A DNA stretch of 13,184 nucleotides from contig CAKUHJ010000043.1 in assembly GCA_934655935.1 (NCBI GenBank), positions 1-13,184 on the forward strand. Direction: 5' to 3'. The stretch comes from an uncultured Oscillospiraceae bacterium. Lineage in GTDB: Bacteria > Bacillota > Clostridia > Oscillospirales > Oscillospiraceae. The notes under the pieces were generated by a model. It did not search any database. It had not been told where the DNA came from and saw only the letters and a list, made by a program, of their open reading frames with translations. The position numbers and the translations under genes were made by a program. Shown here in pieces: positions 1-5,419 of this stretch (within the stretch, counting starts at the first letter, position 1; the number at the start of each line of letters is the position of its first letter).

Positions 1-2
1 CG

Positions 3-899
3 GCACAGACCGGCGGGGAAACCAAGACCTACCTTGTCGGCATCTGCCAGCTGGTCCAGCATGAGGCGCTCGACGCTGCCACGCAGGGCTTCAAGGACGC
101 TCTGACAGAGGCGCTTGGCGACGCGGTCCAGTTTGACGAGAAGAACGCCTCCGGCGACTCCGCAAACTGCTCCACGATTGTAAACGGCTTCGTGTCTGAA
201 AACGTCGACCTGATGATGGCCAACGCAACCCCGGCCCTGACCGCTGCCGCATCGGCCACCAGCGAGATTCCGATTCTCGGCACCTCCATCACCGCCTATG
301 GCGTTGCGCTGGATATTGAGGACTTCAACGGCACCGTCGGCGGCAACATCTCCGGCACCTCCGATCTGGCGGACCTGCAGAAGCAGGCGGAGATGATCCT
401 CGAGTGGTTCCCGGAGGCAAAGACCGTCGGCCTTCGGTACTGCTCCGCAGAGCCCAACTCCCTGTATCAGGTTCAGGAGGTTGCAAAGACCCTGAACGCA
501 AAGGGCGTGGAAACCGAGGAGTTTGCCTTTACGGACACAAACGACGTTGCCTCTGTCACGCAGGCTGCCTGCGACGCCTCTGACGTCATCTACATTCCGA
601 CGGACAACACCGCCGCCTCGAACACCGAATCCATCGCCAACATCGTAATTCCCGCCGGCGTTCCTGTCATCGCCGGTGAGGAGGGCATCTGCCGCGGCTG
701 CGGCGTTGCGACGCTTTCCATCAGCTACTATGACCTTGGCGTGACGACCGGCAAGATGGCCGCGAAGATTCTCAAGGGCGAGAGCGATATTTCCACCATG
801 CCCATCGAGTACACCGAGGCGACCGCAAAGTATAACCCCTCTGTCTGCGAAGCGCTCGGCATCACCCCGCTGGAGGGCTACACCGCCATCGAAGGCTGA
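3..899 (+). CDS. ABC transporter substrate-binding protein (TrpX-like, ABC_sub_bind family), 5'-partial
   Basis: The reading frame is open from the first complete codon at position 3 to TGA at 897-899. The start and any lipoprotein signal peptide lie left of the window; 298 residues are visible. The pattern is that of the ABC_sub_bind (PF04392) family: QLVQHEALDAATQGFKDAL near the start, then ANATPAL, a PILGTSIT segment, YCSAEPNS, YIPTDNT, and AGEEGICRGCGVAT followed by SYYDLGVTTGKMAAKIL. In this family the protein sits outside the membrane and delivers a small ligand to the permease. The next two genes are its permease and ATPase, so this is the first visible gene of the importer. Relatives include streptococcal TrpX, proposed to bind tryptophan, but the ligand here cannot be read from sequence. 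One oddity is two cysteines three residues apart (codons 690-692 and 699-701) in the segment after AGEE, plus several other cysteines. The family call is firm; the substrate is unknown. Confidence 0.93.
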   Translation, partial: AQTGGETKTYLVGICQLVQHEALDAATQGFKDALTEALGDAVQFDEKNASGDSANCSTIVNGFVSENVDLMMANATPALTAAASATSEIPILGTSITAYGVALDIEDFNGTVGGNISGTSDLADLQKQAEMILEWFPEAKTVGLRYCSAEPNSLYQVQEVAKTLNAKGVETEEFAFTDTNDVASVTQAACDASDVIYIPTDNTAASNTESIANIVIPAGVPVIAGEEGICRGCGVATLSISYYDLGVTTGKMAAKILKGESDISTMPIEYTEATAKYNPSVCEALGITPLEGYTAIEG

Positions 900-916
900 T
901 CTTTAAACACACTCCG

Positions 917-945
917 CAAGGAAGGCGCTTTTCGCGTCTTCCTTG
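917..945 (+). other. Intercistronic hairpin between binding-protein and permease genes
   Basis: Bases 917-928 pair with 934-945 (12 bp including one G-U), with loop TTTTC at 929-933. No T-run follows; the next bases are TCGGCGAATT, so this does not look like a complete intrinsic terminator. A stable hairpin just after the binding-protein gene is the classical arrangement that protects that part of the mRNA or partly blocks transcription, giving more binding protein than permease. That role is inferred; the stem itself is seen. Confidence 0.75.
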
Positions 946-969
946 TCGGCGAATTGAAGGAGAGTTTTT

Positions 970-1911
970 ATGAGTTTTCTGACTTCCCTGCTCAACGCCC
1001 TTCCGGGCGCGGCCGCGCAGGGCCTGGCCTGGGGCATTATGGCCATCGGCGTCTATATTACCTTCCGGGTCCTGGACGTTGCGGACCTGACCGTGGACGG
1101 CTCGCTCGCAACGGGCGGCGCGGTCTGCGTGATGCTCATCCGCGCAGGCGTCAATCCCTGGCTCAGCGTTCTGTGCGCAGTTCTTTCCGGCATGCTGGCA
1201 GGCCTCGTCACCGGTCTTTTCCACACGCGCTGCGGCATCCCCGCCATCCTTGCCGGTATTCTGACGCAGCTGGCGCTTTACTCGGTCAACCTCCGCATCA
1301 TGGGCAGCAAGGCAAATCAGGCCGTCGGCGTGGACAAGTATCCGCTGCTGCTCTCCCAGCGCTTTGTGCGGGAGCTGTCTGTCAAGAATCCCCTTCCGCT
1401 GCTGCTGGCGTTTACCGCAGTTGTGATTGCGGCGCTTTACTGGTTCTTCGGTACGGAAAAGGGCTGCTCGCTCCGCGCGACAGGTGCCAACTCCAATATG
1501 GCGCGCGCGCAGGGCATCGATACGAAGGCGGACCTGGTGCTCGGGCTCATGCTCTCAAACGGCCTTGTCGCCCTCTCCGGCGCGCTTCTCGCGCAGTATC
1601 AGGGCTCGTGTGATATCAATATGGGCCGCGGTGCAATCGTCATCGGCCTTGCCGCCGTGATCATCGGCGAGGTGATCTTCGGCAGACTCTTCCGCAATTT
1701 CGGGCTGAAGCTGCTTGCTGTATCAATCGGCGCGATCATCTATTATATAGTACTTCAGATTGTCCTGCAGCTTGGTCTCAACACAAACGACCTCAAGCTC
1801 ATCACCGCGCTGATTGTTGCGGTATTCCTCTCAATTCCCTACTGGAAGGGCCAGCTCTTCCACAAGACTGCGGCCAGCGCCGCAAAGAAGGGAGACCGTA
1901 CCCATGCTTGA
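970..1911 (+). CDS. ABC transporter permease (TrpY-like, LivH-type BPD_transp_2 family)
   Basis: This is a 313-residue integral membrane protein. It starts at ATG 970 behind a good ribosome-binding site (AAGGAGA, near 957-963). It has about eight to nine hydrophobic segments, roughly at residues 17-35, 45-58, 64-84, 90-108, 141-160, 188-209, 221-237, 247-270 and 276-291. The hallmark cytoplasmic stretch SLRATGANSNMARAQGID (about 167-184), followed by LGLMLSNGLVALSGALLAQY, is typical of LivH-like permeases paired with ABC_sub_bind proteins. It forms the membrane channel of the importer encoded by its neighbours. Its stop overlaps the ATPase start by 8 bp (ATG at 1904, TGA at 1909-1911), which indicates translational coupling. 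Length and motifs are normal for the family. The substrate is unknown. Confidence 0.94.
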   Translation: MSFLTSLLNALPGAAAQGLAWGIMAIGVYITFRVLDVADLTVDGSLATGGAVCVMLIRAGVNPWLSVLCAVLSGMLAGLVTGLFHTRCGIPAILAGILTQLALYSVNLRIMGSKANQAVGVDKYPLLLSQRFVRELSVKNPLPLLLAFTAVVIAALYWFFGTEKGCSLRATGANSNMARAQGIDTKADLVLGLMLSNGLVALSGALLAQYQGSCDINMGRGAIVIGLAAVIIGEVIFGRLFRNFGLKLLAVSIGAIIYYIVLQIVLQLGLNTNDLKLITALIVAVFLSIPYWKGQLFHKTAASAAKKGDRTHA

Positions 1912-2698
1912 ACTCCACAGCGTCTATAAAACCTTCAACCCCGGCACGGTCAACGCGAAGACCGCGCTGAACGGCCTGAGCGTCACGCTCAACGACGGCG
2001 ACTTCGTAACCGTCATCGGCGGAAACGGCGCAGGAAAATCCACCATGCTCAATGCCATTGCCGGTACATTTTCCGTCGACGCGGGAACGATTGTCATCGA
2101 CGGCAAGGACGTCACCGCCCTTCCGGAGCATCGGCGCGCGGCGCTGATCGGCCGCGTCTTCCAGGACCCCATGATGGGCACCGCGCCCACCATGCAGATT
2201 GAGGAAAATCTTGCGCTCGCCGCCCGCCGCGGCAAACGGCGCGGCCTTGGCTGGGGCATCCGGAAGGACGAGCGGGAGGAATACCGCCGCCGGCTCCAGA
2301 CGCTCGGCCTCGGCCTGGAGGATCGTCTGACCGATAAGGTGGGCCTGCTTTCCGGCGGCCAGCGGCAGGCGCTGACCCTGGTCATGGCCTCCCTGCGCCG
2401 GCCGGAGCTGCTGCTGCTTGACGAGCACACTGCAGCTCTTGACCCGGCGACGGCGAAAAAGGTCCTGGACCTTTCCGACCAGATCATCGCCGAGCAGAAG
2501 CTGACGGCTCTGATGGTCACGCATAATATGAACGACGCCATCCGCCACGGAAACCGGCTGATTATGATGAACGCCGGCACCATCATCCTGGACGTCAGCG
2601 GCGAGGAAAAGCAGCGCCTGACAAAGGCGGAGCTGATGGACCGCTTCGCCGAAATCAGCGGCAGCGCCATGGAAAGCGACCGCGTACTTCTGTCCTGA
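1904..2698 (+). CDS. ABC transporter ATP-binding protein (TrpZ-like)
   Basis: This 264-residue cytoplasmic ATPase powers the adjacent permease. All ABC signatures are intact: Walker A GGNGAGKST (39-47), Q-loop Q87, signature LSGGQ (149-153), Walker B LLLLDE (169-174), D-loop region ALD (178-180) and switch histidine H207. I chose ATG 1904 because it has a Shine-Dalgarno site (GGGAG, about 1890-1894) at suitable spacing and because MLELHSVYKTF is the usual start of such ATPases. The frame is open further upstream to 1814, but that part lies inside the permease gene. The 8-bp overlap with the permease supports coupled expression. A perfect palindromic terminator follows at 2737, so this is the last gene of the importer operon. 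Confidence 0.96.
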   Translation: MLELHSVYKTFNPGTVNAKTALNGLSVTLNDGDFVTVIGGNGAGKSTMLNAIAGTFSVDAGTIVIDGKDVTALPEHRRAALIGRVFQDPMMGTAPTMQIEENLALAARRGKRRGLGWGIRKDEREEYRRRLQTLGLGLEDRLTDKVGLLSGGQRQALTLVMASLRRPELLLLDEHTAALDPATAKKVLDLSDQIIAEQKLTALMVTHNMNDAIRHGNRLIMMNAGTIILDVSGEEKQRLTKAELMDRFAEISGSAMESDRVLLS

Positions 2699-2736
2699 AG
2701 GGACCGCCAAAAGCAAGAACCCTTACAACGCGCGAT

Positions 2737-2772
2737 ATATCGCCGGACCAGGCCTGGTCCGGCGATATTTTT
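2737..2772 (+). terminator. Intrinsic terminator of the ABC importer operon (perfect palindrome)
   Basis: Bases 2737-2752 and 2753-2768 are exact reverse complements, a 32-nt palindrome centred on GGCC. It would fold as a 14-bp stem with a 4-nt loop, and TTTT follows at 2769-2772. It lies 38 bases after the ATPase stop and just before the next promoter. Confidence 0.9.
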
Positions 2773-2782
2773 CGCTAAGTTC

Positions 2783-2811
2783 TTGCAAAGAAGGCAAAGA
2801 TTTGCTATGCT
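2783..2811 (+). promoter_or_regulatory. Sigma-A type promoter of the E2-like gene
   Basis: The -35 TTGCAA (2783-2788) and -10 TATGCT (2806-2811) are 17 bp apart. TG at 2803-2804 makes an extended -10. The predicted start of transcription is near 2818, about 58 bases before the ATG. The promoter follows directly on the preceding terminator, so the gene is an independent unit. Confidence 0.75.
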
Positions 2812-2875
2812 ATACGCATTCGTTTGCGGCATTCGCTTGCAAATTCTCTGCCGCAGGAAAAAGGTGTGTGTAAAA

Positions 2876-3751
2876 ATGGAAAAAAGAAAGCGTCGCTGGG
2901 GCGACCGAAAGGATGGCGTGCTGCTCCGGGATCTGGACGGAATGCACTTCATTACGCCGCTGATTTATCCGAATCGCTGCGATAATGAAGCCTACATCTC
3001 CGAAACGATCGACCTGACCAACATCAACGCCTATCTCAAGAAGAAAAACGAGCAGGAGACGGAATTCCCCTATACCATGTTCCATCTGATTGTCGCAGCG
3101 CTGGTCAAAACGGTCACGCTGCGGCCCAAGCTGAACCGCTTTATCGCGAACAAGAATTTCTACCAGAGAAATGAGGTCTCTGCGGCCTTCGTCGTGAAAA
3201 AGCAGTTTTCGGACAGCGCGGCGGAAGCGCTTGCCGTTATCCACGCAGCGGACGACTCCAGCCTTGAAACGCTGCACGAGGACCTCCGCCATCAGATTCT
3301 TGACTGCAAGGACCTGAAAAAGGTGGACTCCTCCACCGACAGTATGAATTTCTTCAATCGGATGCCGCGCTGGTTCGGCAAATTCCTGGTGTGGATTCTG
3401 ACGCGGCTGGATATCCACGGCTGGATTCCCGCGAGCATCATCGAGACGGACCCCTACTACTGCACGTGCGTGCTGTCCAACCTCGGTTCCATCAAGCTCA
3501 AAAGCGGCTACCATCATCTGACGAACTGGGGAACCTGCTCTTTGTTCTGCATCATCGGCGAAAAATCCACGCGTCCGCTCTTCCATGCAGACGGCAGCTT
3601 TGAAATGCGCGAAATGCTGGACCTCGGCCTTACCATCGACGAGCGCCTGGCCGACGGCTACTATTATTCAAAGAGCATCCGCCTTCTCAAGAAGCTGCTT
3701 GAAAATCCGGAGCTTCTTGAAACGCCTGCCAGCCAGGAAATTGAATACTGA
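2876..3751 (+). CDS. Stand-alone 2-oxoacid dehydrogenase E2-like / CAT-fold acyltransferase-family protein
   Basis: This 291-residue protein starts at ATG 2876, with an AAAGGTG Shine-Dalgarno site about 11 bases upstream. The frame is open back to 2783, but that stretch is the promoter and leader. The sequence resembles the catalytic domain of dihydrolipoamide acyltransferases and chloramphenicol acetyltransferase: an N-terminal strand region (HFITPLIYPNR), a central MFHLIVAALVKTV helix, a CTCVLSNLGSI segment, and a C-terminal LTIDERLADGYYYSKS. It has no lipoyl or E1/E3-binding domain, and no E1 or E3 gene is nearby, so it is not a normal dehydrogenase subunit. In E2 and CAT enzymes the catalytic histidine sits in DHRxxDG/HxxxDG; here residues 255-261 are DERLADG, with glutamate (E256) where the histidine is expected. 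It may use other chemistry, or be a binding or structural homologue. Function is unknown; the fold assignment is fairly sure. Confidence 0.82.
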   Translation: MEKRKRRWGDRKDGVLLRDLDGMHFITPLIYPNRCDNEAYISETIDLTNINAYLKKKNEQETEFPYTMFHLIVAALVKTVTLRPKLNRFIANKNFYQRNEVSAAFVVKKQFSDSAAEALAVIHAADDSSLETLHEDLRHQILDCKDLKKVDSSTDSMNFFNRMPRWFGKFLVWILTRLDIHGWIPASIIETDPYYCTCVLSNLGSIKLKSGYHHLTNWGTCSLFCIIGEKSTRPLFHADGSFEMREMLDLGLTIDERLADGYYYSKSIRLLKKLLENPELLETPASQEIEY

Positions 3752-3761
3752 CAGCTGACAT

Positions 3762-3807
3762 AAAAAACATGTGCGGTGCCTTTTTGTAAGGCCCGCACAT
3801 GTTTTTT
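3762..3807. terminator. Bidirectional terminator between the E2-like gene and the convergent abrB-like gene
   Basis: Bases 3762-3776 pair exactly with 3793-3807. An inner stem (3778-3782 with 3788-3792, loop 3783-3787) extends it after a bulged T3777. Six A's precede and six T's end the structure, so RNA from either strand ends in a U-run. It lies 10 bases after the + gene and 9 bases after the stop of the - gene. Confidence 0.93.
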
Positions 3808-3815
3808 CAAATCGC

Positions 3816-4064
3816 TCAGTCGTGAGACCTTCTGAGTTCGCGCATGCACGCTGCGCAGATATTCTTTCCCTTGTAAACCGAAACATTCCGGCCGTCGCCG
3901 CAGAAAATGCAGGTAGGCTCATACTTTTTCAGAATGATCGACTCTCCGTCCACATAAATTTCAATAGCGTCTTTCTCCGCAATATCCAGCGTCCGGCGAA
4001 GCTCGATCGGAAGAACGATCCGGCCAAGCTCATCCACTTTTCTGACAATGCCCGTTGATTTCAT
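3816..4064 (-). CDS. AbrB/SpoVT-type transition-state regulator with C-terminal CxxC-CxxC
   Basis: This is an 82-residue DNA-binding protein. Residues 1-47 form the swapped-hairpin AbrB domain: TGIVRKVDELGRIVLPIEL, then LDIAEKDAIEIYVDGESIIL, as in AbrB, Abh and SpoVT of the Bacillota. A short tail carries four cysteines, C52-x2-C55 and C70-x2-C73, a zinc-ribbon-like arrangement recalling clostridial AbrB-family members. AbrB-type proteins act as dimers or tetramers that repress or tune genes in the shift from growth to stationary phase and sporulation. The start is ATG 4064, with AAAGGAG (complement of about 4075-4081) ten bases upstream. The gene is divergent from spmA, so it could regulate that operon or itself, which is inference. 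Length is normal for the family. Confidence 0.93.
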   Translation of the reverse strand: MKSTGIVRKVDELGRIVLPIELRRTLDIAEKDAIEIYVDGESIILKKYEPTCIFCGDGRNVSVYKGKNICAACMRELRRSHD

Positions 4065-4105
4065 AGCTCATTGACTCCTTTCAGGCAGCTCATGCTTTGG
4101 TATTA

Positions 4106-4133
4106 ATTTTAGCAGACTCATCATAGCATCCAA
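4106..4133 (-). promoter_or_regulatory. Promoter of the abrB-like gene
   Basis: Read on the minus strand, -35 TTGGAT (complement of 4128-4133) and -10 TAAAAT (complement of 4106-4111) are 16 bp apart. TGC before the -10 makes an extended -10. The predicted start is about 35 bases upstream of the ATG. Confidence 0.6.
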
Positions 4134-4180
4134 ATATGTCCAAAATTTGAACAGAATAGATTTTTTTCGAGGAGATTTTT

Positions 4181-4765
4181 ATGGCCATGTCTTTTCTGTA
4201 CCCCGCGCTGCTGCTTCTGGCTCTGATAAGCGGCGTGATCAGCGGAAATACCGCAGCCCTCGGCACCGCTATGCTCCAGGGCGCGCAGGACGGCGTCGCG
4301 CTTGTGCTGCAGCTGTCCGGCGCGCTGTGCCTGTGGTCCGCGCTGAGCCGTCTGCTTGAAAAATCCGGCGGAATGGCCCAGCTTTCCGCCCTTCTGCGGC
4401 CGGTCGCGGGCAGGCTGTTTCCGCGCTGTGCAGAGGACCGGGAGGGCTTCGGCTTTCTCTGCGCAAATCTGGCGGCCAATGTCCTCGGCTTCGGCAACGC
4501 CGCAACGCCGCTCGGCGTGCAGGCTGTGCAGAGAATGCACGCGCTGGAGGGCGCGGGCGACCCCTCAGACGAGCTTTGTACGCTGATTGTGCTGAACTCA
4601 GCCTCCCTGCAGCTCATCCCCTCCACCGTCGCAGCCGTCCGCGCAGGGCTCGGGGCAAGGTCCGCCTTTGACATTCTTCCGGCCGTCTGGCTGGCCTCCG
4701 GCTGCTCGGTCCTGGCGGGCCTGCTTGCCGCGCGGCTTTTGCGCGGATGGAGGTACTTTTCTTGA
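4181..4765 (+). CDS. spmA: Spore maturation protein A
   Basis: This 194-residue membrane protein is close to the usual length of SpmA. It carries a nucleoside-recognition (Gate-like) domain with the diagnostic stretch NLAANVLGFGNAATPLG (96-112) and LNSASLQLIPSTVAAVRA (138-155). Hydrophobic segments lie at about 5-22, 38-56, 92-104, 134-152 and 165-188. In Bacillus, SpmA and SpmB act in the developing spore and are needed for normal dehydration of the core; the molecular activity is not established. The start is ATG 4181 with GAGGAG at 4169-4174; ATG 4187 is a weaker alternative. The spmB frame overlaps its 3' end. No clean sigma-A promoter is visible upstream. A weak sigma-E-like match (AAATATG at 4132-4138, CAGAATAG at 4152-4159) is possible but poor. 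Confidence 0.93.
   Translation: MAMSFLYPALLLLALISGVISGNTAALGTAMLQGAQDGVALVLQLSGALCLWSALSRLLEKSGGMAQLSALLRPVAGRLFPRCAEDREGFGFLCANLAANVLGFGNAATPLGVQAVQRMHALEGAGDPSDELCTLIVLNSASLQLIPSTVAAVRAGLGARSAFDILPAVWLASGCSVLAGLLAARLLRGWRYFS
4749..4764 (+). promoter_or_regulatory. Shine-Dalgarno site and TTG start codon of spmB
   Basis: GGAGGT at 4749-4754 lies 7 bases before TTG 4762-4764. That TTG overlaps the spmA stop as TTGA. The in-frame ATG at 4747 precedes and partly overlaps the GGAGGT and has no Shine-Dalgarno of its own. Confidence 0.65.
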
Positions 4766-5271
4766 CCGGCCTTCTGATTCCGCTGATTTTTCTTGGCGTC
4801 TGCGCGCTTGCCCTGCGGCGGAAAATGGATGTATACGGCGAGCTTACCCTGGGCGCGGGAGCGGGGCTGCGGATGCTGCTGGTGCTTGTGCCGCCGCTGG
4901 TGCTGATTCTCTCCGCGGTAAAAATGCTGCGTGTCAGCGGCTTTTTTACGTTGATTGCGCCGGTCCTTTCGCCGCTGTTTTCCTTTTTCGGTCTTCCGCA
5001 GGAGCTCGCACCCCTGATGCTGATCCGCCCCTTCAGCGGCAGCGCCGCGCTTGCGGTCGGCGCGGAGCTGATGGCGCAGTACGGCGTGGATTCCCGGATC
5101 GGGCGGACTGCCGCCGTCATGCTGGGAAGCTCGGAGACCACCTTCTACGCCATCGGCGTCTACTTCGGCGCCGCCGGGATTCGGCGCACCCGCTATGTGA
5201 TTCCGGCCGCCCTGATTGCAGACCTTGCCGGATTTCTGATGGCCGGGGCCGCCGTCCGCTGGTTCTTTTGA
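4762..5271 (+). CDS. spmB: Spore maturation protein B
   Basis: This membrane protein is the partner of SpmA in spore core dehydration. Counted from ATG 4747, diagnostic segments are MLIRPFSGSAALAVGAEL (91-108, with RPFSGS at 94-99) and GSSETTFYAIGVYFGAAG (127-144), which match the Gate/nucleoside-recognition family and SpmB. Hydrophobic stretches at about 7-23, 41-60, 66-80, 133-145 and 151-172 fit an integral membrane protein. I prefer the TTG start at 4762 (169 residues), because an excellent GGAGGT lies 7 bases upstream and the codon overlaps the spmA stop. ATG 4747 (174 residues) remains possible, since Bacillus SpmB begins a few residues further out. Expression is coupled to spmA. I see no convincing terminator between spmB and argS. 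Confidence 0.92.
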   Translation: MTGLLIPLIFLGVCALALRRKMDVYGELTLGAGAGLRMLLVLVPPLVLILSAVKMLRVSGFFTLIAPVLSPLFSFFGLPQELAPLMLIRPFSGSAALAVGAELMAQYGVDSRIGRTAAVMLGSSETTFYAIGVYFGAAGIRRTRYVIPAALIADLAGFLMAGAAVRWFF

Positions 5272-5356
5272 GCAGGCAGGCACGGATTTTCGCCGCGGCG
5301 TCACCGCACAATAAATCTCGCGCCGGGTCATCTTGCCAAATTATGCGCTGACGCGC

Positions 5357-5385
5357 TGTACTTTTTCGCCATGATCTGGTATACT
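5357..5385 (+). promoter_or_regulatory. Promoter of argS (extended -10)
   Basis: TATACT (5380-5385) is preceded by TGG (5377-5379), an extended -10. The -35, TGTACT (5357-5362) at 17 bp, is weak. Transcription should start near 5392, which leaves a leader of about 28 bases to ATG 5420. That is far too short for a T-box, and it argues against ATG 5396 as the start. Confidence 0.6.
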
Positions 5386-5419
5386 ATATGCGCTTATGAC
5401 TGAACAAAGGGTGAAAACA

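Noticed and set aside
3..2698. Amino-acid riboswitch or T-box control of the importer
   Set aside because: The operon start lies outside the window, so this cannot be judged.
1802..2952. Overlapping minus-strand reading frames opposite the ABC ATPase gene
   Set aside because: Serine/arginine- or alanine-rich translations with no motifs, while the plus strand has every ABC ATPase signature.
5272..5395. T-box riboswitch or terminator before argS
   Set aside because: The predicted leader is only about 28 bases and has no specifier or antiterminator. The only stem seen (5345-5348 with 5353-5356) is 4 bp and overlaps the weak -35.
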